From NCBI GenBank assembly GCA_028292785.1, contig JAQGLQ010000058.1, forward strand, positions 1 through 12,349: a stretch of DNA of 12,349 bases. The letters run 5' to 3'. The translations under genes and the position numbers were made by a program. Of the stretch, positions 1-7,388 are shown one piece after another. The stretch comes from Noviherbaspirillum sp. GTDB lineage: Bacteria > Pseudomonadota > Gammaproteobacteria > Burkholderiales > Burkholderiaceae. Below the pieces are notes generated by a model. That model had not been told where the DNA came from, made no database searches, and was given only the letters and a program-made list of their open reading frames with translations. How positions within the stretch are numbered: the first letter of the stretch is position 1; each line of letters begins with the position of its first letter.

Positions 1-1
1 G

Positions 2-409
2 ACCATGGAAGAGATCGTCGAAAGCGTCAAGCGGGTCACCGATATCATGGGCGAGATCACCGCCGCCAGCCAGGAACAGACGGCCGGAATTGAACAAGTC
101 AACCAGGCGATCAGTCAAATGGACCAGGCCACGCAGCAGAACGCATCGCTGGTGGAGCAGGCGGCGGCCGCATCCGAAGCGATGCAGGATCAGGCGAGCA
201 AGCTGGCGCAGGTGGTCAGCGTGTTCAAGCTGGACAGCAGCCAACTGACGACGTCGACGCCCATGGCCGAAGTGCGCAGCGCGCCGCGCGCGCAAGCGCC
301 GGCGGCGGCACCGCGGCTGCGTGCCCGTGAGGCCGTGTCGGTAGCCGCGCCGCAGCCGCGCCGGATCGCGAAGGCCGAGACGGTCGGAGATGAGTGGGAA
401 GAGTTCTAA
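2..409 (+). CDS. Methyl-accepting chemotaxis protein, C-terminal part (5' truncated by window)
   Basis: This is the end of a chemoreceptor, a membrane protein that passes ligand signals to the CheA/CheW kinase complex. The frame is open from base 2, so the gene begins before the window; the ATG at 5 is internal. About 135 residues are seen. They hold the end of the cytoplasmic coiled-coil signalling domain, with the typical [17 protein letters not shown] and [16 protein letters not shown] segments of the adaptation-helix region, rich in E/Q pairs that CheR methylates and CheB demethylates. Then comes an Ala/Pro/Arg-rich flexible tail and a terminal EWEEF, which resembles the xWxxF pentapeptide that tethers CheR and CheB in E. 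coli receptors. A strong terminator lies 42 bases after the stop. The sensor domain is not visible, so the ligand cannot be guessed. The family call is very safe. Confidence 0.96.
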   Translation, partial: TMEEIVESVKRVTDIMGEITAASQEQTAGIEQVNQAISQMDQATQQNASLVEQAAAASEAMQDQASKLAQVVSVFKLDSSQLTTSTPMAEVRSAPRAQAPAAAPRLRAREAVSVAAPQPRRIAKAETVGDEWEEF

Positions 410-450
410 CATGCCGGCGCGCAACGAGCGCGCCGATGCGAAAGCAGACC

Positions 451-480
451 AAGAGCCGCCCCGAAACGGGCGGCTCTTTT
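451..480 (+). terminator. Intrinsic (Rho-independent) terminator after the chemoreceptor gene
   Basis: A perfect 11-base stem pairs 451-461 (AAGAGCCGCCC) with 468-478 (GGGCGGCTCTT). The loop is six bases, CGAAAC, and the run of T ends at 480. This is a textbook G+C-rich stem with a T-tail. It ends transcription of the chemoreceptor and sits ahead of the next gene's ribosome binding site, which bears on where that gene starts. Confidence 0.93.
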
Positions 481-487
481 ACCGTTT

Positions 488-493
488 GGAGGA
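488..493 (+). promoter_or_regulatory. Ribosome binding site that fixes the TTG start at 501
   Basis: GGAGGA lies seven bases before the TTG at 501. It is a near-perfect Shine-Dalgarno sequence. No comparable site precedes the in-frame ATGs at 390 and 411, both of which lie upstream of the terminator. Confidence 0.8.
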
Positions 494-500
494 AGCCATC

Positions 501-836
501 TTGCAGTACCCGATTACCCCGGACGGACGTTATTTCCTGGTGCGGGGCCGCCTGTGGCGCTGCAGCGATCCGCATCTTTCCGCGGACACGCGCAAGCGCC
601 TGGTCAATGAACTGATGGCCGCGCGCAGGGCGGTAGCGATGTCCAAGCGCGCAGGAGACCAGCGCGCACTCGCGGCGGCGCGCTCGGCGGTGGACGCGGC
701 GAAGACGGCGCTTGGCGAACGCGGAGCGCCGTGGTGGCACGACTGCGCTCCGGACTATAACCGTCGCCTGGCGAAAAACACGCCCTATGCCGAGTGGTGG
801 ACGGGGCAAGAGGCGTCGGCGGACGCGCGTGGCTGA
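501..836 (+). CDS. Small conserved hypothetical protein (111 aa), TTG start
   Basis: The protein has 111 residues and no domain I can name. It begins MQYPITPDGRYFLVRGRLWR, continues with a basic, Ala-rich helical middle (about 33-72) and ends with the Trp-rich segment ERGAPWWHDCAPDYNRR, then KNTPYAEWW. I recognise this as the pattern of a small conserved proteobacterial protein of unknown function. There is no signal peptide or membrane segment, so it is probably cytoplasmic. The frame is open back to an ATG at 390 that would overlap the chemoreceptor. I prefer TTG 501 because GGAGGA lies seven bases before it and because the longer form would run through the terminator at 451-480; the translation of that stretch also looks like noncoding sequence. 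It converges on the molybdenum hydroxylase operon, with 74 bases between the stops. Function unknown. Confidence 0.82.
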   Translation: MQYPITPDGRYFLVRGRLWRCSDPHLSADTRKRLVNELMAARRAVAMSKRAGDQRALAAARSAVDAAKTALGERGAPWWHDCAPDYNRRLAKNTPYAEWWTGQEASADARG

Positions 837-910
837 TCCCGGAACGGCAGCCATCTATTTTTCAGCGAAGGCCGTTGCCTCTGCCACGGCTGCGAAAGAG
901 GACAGCCGGG

Positions 911-3124
911 TCAGAGCAGCAGCTTGTCGAGCGTGATCGGCAAATCCCGCATGCGCTTCCCGGTCGCGTGAAACACGGCGTTCGATATGGCCGCCGCCAC
1001 GCCGGTGATGCCGATCTCCCCGATGCCTTTCGCGCCGAGCGCATTGATGTGTGGATCGTCTTCGTCGACGATCACGATATCGATGTCGCCGATGTCGGCG
1101 TTGACCGGCACATGATATTCGGCGAGGTTGGCATTGACCGCGCGACCGTAGCGCGGGTCGTATTCCGTCGCCTCCATCAGCGCCATGCCGACGCCCCATA
1201 CGATGCCGCCCATCAGCTGGCTGCGTCCGGTCTTCTCGTTGAGCAGCCTGCCGACGCCATAGCTCGCGACGATGCGCGGCACGCGTACCGTCCCCAGGTC
1301 GGCATCGACATGCACTTCGGCGAATACCGCGCCGAACGCATGCATCGCGAACTTTTTCCTCTCGTCGCCGGGCCTGGCGCTGGCCATTGCTTCCACAGGC
1401 TGTCCGTCGTGACGGGCGATGAGAGCAGTGAGCGTTTCGCGGCGCCGCGGATCGTCCCGCCGCAGCAGCCAGCCATTTTCCAGCGCGGCATCGTCCGCGC
1501 CGGCACCGAACAGCGGGGATGCCGGATCGGCGGTTGCTATCTCGAGCAGCTTTTTGCGCAGGGCGCCGGCGGCCGCCCGTACCGCCGGCGCGACGCTGGC
1601 GGCCGAATTGGAACCGCCCGACACCGGGGCTTCAGGCATTACCGTGTCGCCCAGTTCGAAGCGGACTTGATCGAGGGGCACGCCGAGCGCGTCGGCTGCC
1701 ACCTGCGTCATGATGGTATAAGTGCCCGTGCCCAGATCCTGCGAGCCCGACTGTACCAGCACGATTCCGTCGGGCAGGATGCGGGCCAGGGCGGACGCTT
1801 CCTTGCGGTTGGCGGGATAAGTGGCGGTGGCCATGCCCCATCCTGTCAGCATGCGGCCATCACGCATGGAGCCGGGCGCGGCGGTGCGGCGCGACCAGCC
1901 GAAGCGTTCGGCTCCCGCACGGTAGCACTCGCGCAGGGATTTGCTTGAGAACGGCTTATCCTTCTGCTGATCCCAGTCGGCATGGTTGCGAAGGCGGAAG
2001 TCGAGCGGATCGATGCCGAGCGCATACGCCATTTCATCCATCGCGACTTCCAGCGCGAAGGTGCCGGTCGCCTCGCCGGGCGCGCGCATGAAGGTCGGCG
2101 TGCCGATATTCATTTTGGCGAGACGGTGGCTGGTGTGCTGGTTGGCGCATTGATACAGCATGCGCGTGGTCAGGGCGGCAGGCTCGAGCCAGTCCTCGAT
2201 GAAGGAGGTGCTCGCGGTCACCTCATGCCGCATCGCCGTGATGGCGCCGTCCTCGCCGGCCGCGATCATCAGCCGCTGTTCGGTATTGGGACGGCCGCCG
2301 ACCGGGCCGAACATCTGCGGCCGGTCGAGCGCGATCTTCACCGGGCGGCCGACACTGCGCGCCGCCATCGACGCCAGCACCACGTGCGACCACACCGATC
2401 CCTTGCAGCCGAAGCCGCCGCCGACGTAAGGGCAGATCACGCGCACCTGTTCCGGCGCGATGCCGAGCGTCTTGGCGACGGTCTTCTTCACGCCCGTGAT
2501 GTATTGGGTGGAATCGTACAAGGTCAGCCCGTCGCCGTCCCACGCGGCGATGGTCGCGTGCGGCTCCATCGGATTGTGGTGCTCCATCGGCGTGGTATAG
2601 GTGAAGTCCACCCGCCGCGCCGCGGCGCGGATGCCGGCATCCATATCGCCGCGGCTGGTGTCGGCTTCTTCATCCTTGGCCTTTTCCGGCCGGTGGGCCG
2701 ACAGCCTGGCCTGCTCGAAATCGAGCACGGGGTCGGCGCGCAGATACTCGACCCGTACATGGCGCGCCGCGTCGCGCGCGCGTTCCAGCGTATCGGCCAC
2801 CACCAGAGCGATCGGCTGATTGTTGTAGTGAACGGCGTCGTCCTGCAACAGATTCAGGACGCGGCCCGCGGGCGGGGACCCGGCTCCGGCCCTGCCGCCA
2901 TCAGGCAGGCGCGGCGCGTTAAGATGGGTCATCACGAGCAGCACACCCGGCATGCGCGATGCCGCGTCGGTGTCGATGGCGCTTATCCGGCCGCACGGAA
3001 TCGTGCTTAGCAACAGCACCGCATGCGCGACGCCCGGCAGCGGATGCTCGGCGGAATAGCGGGCGGCGCCGGTTACCTTCAGCCGGCCGTCGGTTCGATC
3101 GATGGGTTGCCCGGTCACGCTCAT
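911..3124 (-). CDS. paoC: Molybdopterin-binding (large) subunit of a PaoABC/YagTSR-type aldehyde oxidoreductase
   Basis: This is the catalytic subunit of a xanthine oxidase-family molybdenum hydroxylase. It should hold the Mo cofactor and oxidise aldehydes to acids, sending electrons through the FeS and FAD subunits. The 737 residues are close to E. coli PaoC (about 732). Visible marks are the opening IDRTDGRLKVTGAARY (a/b hammerhead domain), the cofactor-binding loop VGGGFGCKG (about 234-242), MRAPGEATG (about 346-354), DLGTGTYT (about 463-470) and the C-terminal AKGIGEIGITG with the catalytic Glu at 703. Arg440 in TYPANR is my inferred counterpart of the active-site Arg of PaoC. The frame extends upstream to 3202, but I start at ATG 3122-3124 because it overlaps the FAD-subunit stop as ATGA, the usual sign of translational coupling, and MSVTGQPIDR matches family N termini. 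Substrate is inferred, not seen. No paoD/XdhC-type maturation gene follows it. Confidence 0.93.
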   Translation of the reverse strand: MSVTGQPIDRTDGRLKVTGAARYSAEHPLPGVAHAVLLLSTIPCGRISAIDTDAASRMPGVLLVMTHLNAPRLPDGGRAGAGSPPAGRVLNLLQDDAVHYNNQPIALVVADTLERARDAARHVRVEYLRADPVLDFEQARLSAHRPEKAKDEEADTSRGDMDAGIRAAARRVDFTYTTPMEHHNPMEPHATIAAWDGDGLTLYDSTQYITGVKKTVAKTLGIAPEQVRVICPYVGGGFGCKGSVWSHVVLASMAARSVGRPVKIALDRPQMFGPVGGRPNTEQRLMIAAGEDGAITAMRHEVTASTSFIEDWLEPAALTTRMLYQCANQHTSHRLAKMNIGTPTFMRAPGEATGTFALEVAMDEMAYALGIDPLDFRLRNHADWDQQKDKPFSSKSLRECYRAGAERFGWSRRTAAPGSMRDGRMLTGWGMATATYPANRKEASALARILPDGIVLVQSGSQDLGTGTYTIMTQVAADALGVPLDQVRFELGDTVMPEAPVSGGSNSAASVAPAVRAAAGALRKKLLEIATADPASPLFGAGADDAALENGWLLRRDDPRRRETLTALIARHDGQPVEAMASARPGDERKKFAMHAFGAVFAEVHVDADLGTVRVPRIVASYGVGRLLNEKTGRSQLMGGIVWGVGMALMEATEYDPRYGRAVNANLAEYHVPVNADIGDIDIVIVDEDDPHINALGAKGIGEIGITGVAAAISNAVFHATGKRMRDLPITLDKLLL

Positions 3125-4107
3125 GCCGTTTCTCCCGCGATGCGCAGCGCCCGGATCACCGACCGGCGCGTCAGCTCGACCTTGAATGCATTGTGCGCAC
3201 ACGGCCGGGCGCCACGCACCGCGGCATCAGCCGCTTCCTGCAGCGCCGCATCGTCAAGCCGGCGGCCCAGCAGGGCGGTTTCGGCATCGGTGGCGCGCCA
3301 CGGCTTGTGGGCGACCCCGCCCAGCGCGATCCGCGCTCCGCGCACCACGCCATCGCGCAGATCAAGCGCCGCCGCCACCGATACCAGCGCAAAGGCATAG
3401 CTCGCGCGGTCTCGCACCTTCAGGTAATGCGCATGCGCGGCGAACTGCGATGCCGGCAGGTCGACGGCGGTAATCAGTTCCTCGGGTGCGAGCACGGTGT
3501 CGAGTTGTGGAGTATCGCCGGGCAGCCGGTGGAAATCGTTGACCAGGATCGCGCGTTCGCCCCTCGGCCCCTGGACCCTGACCACCGCATCGAGCGCGGC
3601 AAGCGCCACGTTCATGTCGGATGGATTGACCGCGATGCATTGTTCGCTCGCGCCAAGGATGGCATGCATGCGGTTATGGCCTTCCTTTGCCGCGCATCCG
3701 GAACCAGGGGTGCGCTTGTTGCACATGTCGAAGGCGGGATCGTAAAAGTAATGGCAGCGGGTGCGCTGCATCAGGTTGCCTCCGAGTGTCGCCATATTGC
3801 GCAACTGCGCCGATGCCCCGGATAACAGCGCCTGGGCCAGCAAGGGATAGCGCTGACGGATCAAGGGATGGTTTGCGGTGTCGCTGTTGCGTGCGAGTGC
3901 GCCGATGCGTACTGCGCCGTCCGGGAGTTGGGTGATCCCTGCCAGAGCGAGATGATTGACGTCCACCAGTCGGATCGGCTGCTCCACGCCTTGCTTGACG
4001 AGATCCAGGAGGTTGGTGCCGCCGCCGATGAATTTGGCGCCAGGCTGTTGCGCCTGCCGGATCGCGTCGTCGATATCTCTCGCGCGATGGTAGGAAAGGG
4101 AATGCAT
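3121..4107 (-). CDS. paoB: FAD-binding subunit with [4Fe-4S] loop, PaoB/YagS type
   Basis: This is the middle subunit of the molybdenum hydroxylase, passing electrons from the FeS clusters to FAD. The 328 residues match the family length. The FAD-binding N-terminal half contains AKFIGGGTNLLDLVKQ (24-39) and the LRNMATLGGNLMQ segment (102-114). Right after it comes the loop that marks the PaoB type: RTRCHYFYD, MCNKR, GSGC and SEQC, giving Cys118, 129, 138 and 157. In the E. coli enzyme the equivalent loop carries an extra [4Fe-4S] cluster that ordinary xanthine dehydrogenase FAD subunits lack. The C-terminal part has VRDRASYAFALVSVAAAL and ALGGVAHKPWR, close to E. coli PaoB. It begins five bases after the small-subunit stop (four bases between) and overlaps the large-subunit start by four bases, so all three are surely one operon. 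Confidence 0.94.
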   Translation of the reverse strand: MHSLSYHRARDIDDAIRQAQQPGAKFIGGGTNLLDLVKQGVEQPIRLVDVNHLALAGITQLPDGAVRIGALARNSDTANHPLIRQRYPLLAQALLSGASAQLRNMATLGGNLMQRTRCHYFYDPAFDMCNKRTPGSGCAAKEGHNRMHAILGASEQCIAVNPSDMNVALAALDAVVRVQGPRGERAILVNDFHRLPGDTPQLDTVLAPEELITAVDLPASQFAAHAHYLKVRDRASYAFALVSVAAALDLRDGVVRGARIALGGVAHKPWRATDAETALLGRRLDDAALQEAADAAVRGARPCAHNAFKVELTRRSVIRALRIAGETA

Positions 4108-4111
4108 GGTT

Positions 4112-4645
4112 TCAAGCCCCGTTGTTCGCCACGATGCGGATAGCCGAGACGATGTTGGGATAGGCGCCGCAGCGGCAGATGTTTCCGCTCATGCGCTCGC
4201 GGATTTCATCGTCCGTCAGTGCGACTGACGCGGCACGCACGTCCGGCGTGACCGCGCTCGCCGTGCCGGCGCGCACTTCGTCGAGAAGGGCGGCGGCGGA
4301 ACAGAGCTGGCCCGGCGTGCAATAGCCGCACTGGAAGGCATCGTGCTCCAGAAACGCCTCTTGCAGAGGATGCAACGCGTCGCCCTGCGCCAAACCTTCG
4401 ATGGTGGTGATGTCCTTTCCTTCCTCCATGATCGCCAGCGTCAGGCACGAATTGATGCGCCGGCCGTTGACCAGTACCGTGCAGGCGCCACACTGGCCGC
4501 GGTCGCAGCCCTTCTTTGCACCGGACAATCCGATTACCTCGCGCAACGCATCCAGCAGGGTAACGCGCGGTTCGAGCGAAAGATCATAGGTTTTTCCATT
4601 GATGCGCAGGCTTACCGGCTGCGGCGGGAAATAGCAAGTTTCCAT
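4112..4645 (-). CDS. paoA: [2Fe-2S] small subunit, PaoA/YagT type, without a Tat signal
   Basis: This subunit carries two [2Fe-2S] clusters that link the Mo site to FAD. From the chosen start it has 177 residues. The N-terminal ferredoxin-like domain has KKGCDRGQCGACTVLVNGRR with Cys47, 52, 55 and 67. The C-terminal four-helix domain has FQCGYCTPGQLC and GNICRCGAYPN with Cys106, 109, 157 and 159. It is the first gene of the operon. I start at ATG 4645 (METCYFPPQP), just before the conserved VSLRINGKTYDL. The frame stays open to a TTG at 4738, but those 31 residues (with NCCRC) look like noncoding leader. Neither form has the twin-arginine signal that E. coli PaoA carries to bring the complex to the periplasm, so this enzyme is probably cytoplasmic. 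No clear Shine-Dalgarno precedes 4645, so the exact start is less sure than the identity. Confidence 0.92.
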   Translation of the reverse strand: METCYFPPQPVSLRINGKTYDLSLEPRVTLLDALREVIGLSGAKKGCDRGQCGACTVLVNGRRINSCLTLAIMEEGKDITTIEGLAQGDALHPLQEAFLEHDAFQCGYCTPGQLCSAAALLDEVRAGTASAVTPDVRAASVALTDDEIRERMSGNICRCGAYPNIVSAIRIVANNGA

Positions 4646-4713
4646 TGGGCTGGCATATTGATGCGGCTGACGAAGGCTGCAACGACAGCAATTTCGATGC
4701 CAGCCATGCAACA

Positions 4714-4730
4714 TGGTGAGCCGTTCACCA
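4714..4730. promoter_or_regulatory. Dyad TGGTGA-N5-TCACCA in the divergent intergenic region
   Basis: A perfect 6-5-6 inverted repeat lies between the divergent aldehyde oxidoreductase operon and the 2OG-Fe(II) oxygenase gene. It sits 69 bases upstream of the small-subunit start. The shape and place fit an operator for a dimeric regulator, but no regulator gene is nearby and no convincing -35/-10 pair could be placed beside it. Function is inferred. Confidence 0.4.
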
Positions 4731-4901
4731 GGAAGCAAGGTCTCTGCGTAAGCTTTACAAACGCGTCAATATTTTTTACCGGCGCCGCATGATTTAGTGC
4801 GCATGAACAGCTTGCGTCGGGGAACTTTCACACCTTTGTTGCGCCAAAGAATATTCCTGATTCGCGGCTTGCGGTCCGGCAAACTTCGCATGGATGACAA
4901 G

Positions 4902-5747
4902 ATGACACAGACGGCGCTTTCTTCACTGCCTCGCGACTGGCAGGACTGGATCACCAGCAATATCGCCCGCGGCTGCGACACCGCCGGATTGCAGGCGGCG
5001 ATGGTCCGCGATGGACAGTTCGATCACCGGCTGGCGCTTGCCGCCATCGAAGAGGCACGCAGAAGCTCGCTCGCCGTTGTGCCGCGTCGCATCTCCATGC
5101 CCGTCATCGATACCAGTTCAAATACCATCCGCACACCCGACCGCACCATCGATGTTTTGCTGACCCTGGTCACGCCGCGCATCGTCGTGCTTGGTAATGT
5201 GCTCAGCGACGAGGAATGCGATGCATTGTGCGCCCACGCCGGACCGCGGCTTGAACGCTCGACGGTGCTGGGCGATACCGACACCGCCTCGCCGGCGATC
5301 GACGAGCGCCGCACCAGTCGAGGCGCGATGATCGGGCGCGGCGAAACACCCCTGGTGGCACGGGTCGATGCGCGGCTGGCGGCGATCGCCAATTGGCCGG
5401 TCGAGCGCGGCGAAGGATTGCAGATTCAGCACTACGAGGTGGGACATGAATACCGAGCGCATTTCGATTGGTTTGATCCGTCGCAGCCGGGGCCGGCAAA
5501 ACAGATGGAACGGGGCGGCCAGCGCCTCGGCACCTTCGTGCTTTACCTCAATGACGTGGAGCGGGGCGGTGCAACCTCGTTTCCGGGCATCGGGCTGGAA
5601 GTGCAGCCGAAAAAAGGAAACGCGGTGTTCTTTGCCAACACTGACGAGTACGGCAATCCGGACCGGGCTACTTACCACGCCGGCATGCCGGTGGTGAATG
5701 GAGTCAAGGTGATTGCCAACAAATGGTTGCGGGAGCGGACTCACTAA
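4902..5747 (+). CDS. Prolyl 4-hydroxylase-like 2OG-Fe(II) oxygenase
   Basis: This is a cytoplasmic non-heme iron oxygenase of the P4Hc family, which uses 2-oxoglutarate and O2 and gives succinate and CO2; bacterial members probably hydroxylate a prolyl or other residue in an unknown target. Numbered from ATG 4902 (281 aa), the iron ligands are His187 and Asp189 in YRAHFDWFD and His259 in TYHAGMPV, and Lys269 in NGVKVIANKW should bind the 2-oxoglutarate carboxylate. LGTFVLYLNDVERGGATSFP (209-228) is the family core strand pair. Residues 1-50 form a small helical domain (SLPRDWQDW, then RDGQFDHRLALAAIEEA) often seen in front of this type. The frame is open to ATG 4797, and ATG 4890 is also possible; I chose 4902 because a weak GGA lies seven bases before it and the first 30 residues of the long form look nonconserved. 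The substrate is unknown. Confidence 0.9.
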   Translation: MTQTALSSLPRDWQDWITSNIARGCDTAGLQAAMVRDGQFDHRLALAAIEEARRSSLAVVPRRISMPVIDTSSNTIRTPDRTIDVLLTLVTPRIVVLGNVLSDEECDALCAHAGPRLERSTVLGDTDTASPAIDERRTSRGAMIGRGETPLVARVDARLAAIANWPVERGEGLQIQHYEVGHEYRAHFDWFDPSQPGPAKQMERGGQRLGTFVLYLNDVERGGATSFPGIGLEVQPKKGNAVFFANTDEYGNPDRATYHAGMPVVNGVKVIANKWLRERTH

Positions 5748-5834
5748 ACTGAACGCGACGGCACGAATGCGTCGGCTCGCGATCCAACTGGGGCGCGGGC
5801 GGGCTTCGGAGCGTCGTAGCCGCAAGGCCGGCCC

Positions 5835-5850
5835 GATGATCGATATCATC
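5835..5850. promoter_or_regulatory. Dyad GATGAT-N4-ATCATC just before the glycosyltransferase ribosome binding site
   Basis: A perfect 6-base inverted repeat with a four-base spacer (CGAT) lies five bases before the GGTGA that precedes the ATG at 5864. It could be an operator or a small hairpin controlling translation of the glycosyltransferase. The rest of the 116-base gap from 5748 shows no terminator or clear promoter. The repeat is short and could be chance. Confidence 0.25.
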
Positions 5851-5863
5851 ACCGCGGTGAATC

Positions 5864-6727
5864 ATGGATTCCATTCGCGACCTCGTGTCAATCGTCGTCC
5901 TGACACATAATCGGGCCGACGATCTGCGCCGAACGCTGTCGCGCATGGTCGCTCTGCGCGCAGGATGCCCGGTGATCGTCGTCGATAATGCCTCCACCGA
6001 TTCCACGGCAACGCTGGTCAAGCGCGAGTTCCCCTCCGCAACATTGATTTCCCTGCAGAACAATATCGGCGCGGCTGCGCGCAACATCGGCGTGCAACTG
6101 GCGCGCAGCCCGTACATCGCTTTTTGCGACGACGATTCCTGGTGGGCCGAAGGCTCCCTCGAGCATGCCGCACGCTTGCTCGATGCCTATCCGCAGGTGG
6201 CTGCCGTTTGCGCCCGCATCCTGCTCGGTTCCCAGCAACGCGAGGACCCCGTATGCAAGGTGCTGGCGTCGAGCCCCTTGCCACAGGCAGGACTGCCCGG
6301 CCCCGCGCTGTTCGGCTTCATCGCCTGCGCCACGGTATTTCGGCGCGAGGCATTCCTTGCAGCCGGCGGCTACGAGCCCCGGTTCTTCGTAGGCGGCGAA
6401 GAGGAATTGCTGAGCGTGGATTTGCTCGCGCAAGGCTGGAGCATCGTCTATGCGCCGGAACTCACCGTGCATCATCACCCGTCGCCGCATAGGGATAACC
6501 TGCGGCGGCGCCAGATTGTGCTGCGCAATGCAATATGGGTTGCCTGGCTGCGCCTGCCTTTTGCGAGCGCGCTGAGACAGACCTGGCGCGCCTGCCGCGC
6601 ATCGCGCAACGGGCGGGTCGCGGCTGCCGCGCTGGTGGAAGCCCTCGGCCAGGCGCCGTGGGTGTGGCGCGAGCGCAGCGTCATGCCGCCCGACGTGCTG
6701 CGCCTGTACCGGCTGCTGCGCCACTGA
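5864..6727 (+). CDS. Family 2 glycosyltransferase
   Basis: This 287-residue protein is an inverting glycosyltransferase with a GT-A fold that moves a sugar from a nucleotide-sugar donor to an unknown acceptor, probably for a surface polysaccharide or glycolipid. The start VSIVVLTHNRADDLRRTL (8-25) is the nucleotide-binding strand, VIVVDNASTDST (37-48) follows, NNIGAAARNIGV (66-77) is the family pattern, and CDDDSWW (88-94) is the metal-binding DxD. GGYEPRFFVGGEEELLSVDL holds the acidic pair expected to give the catalytic base. The Arg-rich C terminus (from about 205) may form amphipathic helices at the membrane; there is no clear transmembrane segment. The ATG at 5864 has GGTGA three bases upstream, a rather short spacing. 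It lies 116 bases after the oxygenase gene and converges on the Rieske gene. No other polysaccharide genes are near, so the product cannot be named. Confidence 0.88.
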   Translation: MDSIRDLVSIVVLTHNRADDLRRTLSRMVALRAGCPVIVVDNASTDSTATLVKREFPSATLISLQNNIGAAARNIGVQLARSPYIAFCDDDSWWAEGSLEHAARLLDAYPQVAAVCARILLGSQQREDPVCKVLASSPLPQAGLPGPALFGFIACATVFRREAFLAAGGYEPRFFVGGEEELLSVDLLAQGWSIVYAPELTVHHHPSPHRDNLRRRQIVLRNAIWVAWLRLPFASALRQTWRACRASRNGRVAAAALVEALGQAPWVWRERSVMPPDVLRLYRLLRH

Positions 6728-6773
6728 ACCCGGTGTTTGCGGGAGCATGCGGCATATATCAGACGAGACGCCT

Positions 6774-7388
6774 TCAGCTCCGCCGCGGCTTGTCTTCTCC
6801 GATCAGCAGACGGGTAGGGTCAAGATAGGTATGCTGCGGGACCTCGAGGTTCAACGGCGCCGGCACGTTCTTGAATACCCGCCCGGCCAGATCGAAGCGC
6901 GAACCATGGCATGGACAGTAAAAGCCGCCCGGCCAGTCCGCGCCGAGTTCGGCGGTCGCGTCCTTGTCGGGGCGGTATGACGGAATGCAGCCGAGATGTG
7001 TGCAAATGCCGATCGACACGAAGAACTCCGGCTTGATCGAGCGGGTACGGTTGCGCGCATAGGGCGGCTGTTCCGATCGCTTCGAGTCCGGGTCGGCCAG
7101 CTCGGGTTCGTCGGCGATCAGCGTCTTGAGCATGGCTTCAGTGCGGTGCACGATCCATACCGGCTTGCCGCGCCATTCGATGGTGGCCATCCGGCCCGGC
7201 GCGATTTTAGCGAGATCCGCTTCGACCGGCGCGCCTGCCGCCCGGGCGGCTTCGCTCGGCGCCATACTCGCTACAAAAGGCGTCAGCGCGGCGACCACGC
7301 CGACCCCGCCCAGGCCCGCGGTGGCAGCGAGTAAAATCCTTCTTCGGCGCACTTCACGAAAGCCGATAAGAGTGTCGACGGTATGCAT
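6774..7388 (-). CDS. petA: Ubiquinol-cytochrome c reductase Rieske iron-sulfur subunit, stand-alone
   Basis: This is the high-potential [2Fe-2S] protein of the cytochrome bc1 complex, which takes an electron from ubiquinol and passes it to cytochrome c1. In the 204 residues, RRRRILLAATAGLGG (14-28) and the hydrophobic stretch to about 42 make a Tat-type signal anchor. GAPVEADL, WRGKPVWIVHRT and NRTRSIKPEFFV match proteobacterial PetA. CTHLGC gives Cys129 and His131, CPCHGS gives Cys158 and His161 as cluster ligands, and Cys134 and Cys160 can form the stabilising disulfide. In GSRFD, Phe165 stands where many bc1 Rieske proteins have a Tyr that raises the potential; Phe is common in related bacteria. 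The gene is normally followed by petB and petC; here the next gene is the convergent glycosyltransferase, 46 bases away. It may be a second copy or a relocated subunit. No clear Shine-Dalgarno is seen at ATG 7388. Confidence 0.93.
   Translation of the reverse strand: MHTVDTLIGFREVRRRRILLAATAGLGGVGVVAALTPFVASMAPSEAARAAGAPVEADLAKIAPGRMATIEWRGKPVWIVHRTEAMLKTLIADEPELADPDSKRSEQPPYARNRTRSIKPEFFVSIGICTHLGCIPSYRPDKDATAELGADWPGGFYCPCHGSRFDLAGRVFKNVPAPLNLEVPQHTYLDPTRLLIGEDKPRRS

Noticed and set aside
871..890. Hairpin GCCGT...ACGGC between the convergent genes ending at 836 and 911
   Set aside because: The stem has an inner mismatch and no T-run follows on either strand, so it does not qualify as an intrinsic terminator.
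794..1948. Open frame of 384 codons on the plus strand
   Set aside because: It lies antisense to the molybdopterin subunit, has no recognisable domain and is rich in Arg, His and Gly, as expected for the mirror frame of a G+C-rich gene.
1982..3010. Open frame of 342 codons on the plus strand
   Set aside because: Also antisense to the molybdopterin subunit, whose motifs are intact on the minus strand; no homology-like pattern seen.
4646..4738. N-terminal extension of the [2Fe-2S] subunit
   Set aside because: The 31 residues carry no signal peptide or family similarity and overlap a perfect dyad, so they are more likely leader DNA.
5888..6748. Open frame of 286 codons on the minus strand
   Set aside because: Exact antisense shadow of the glycosyltransferase, which carries clear GT2 motifs.
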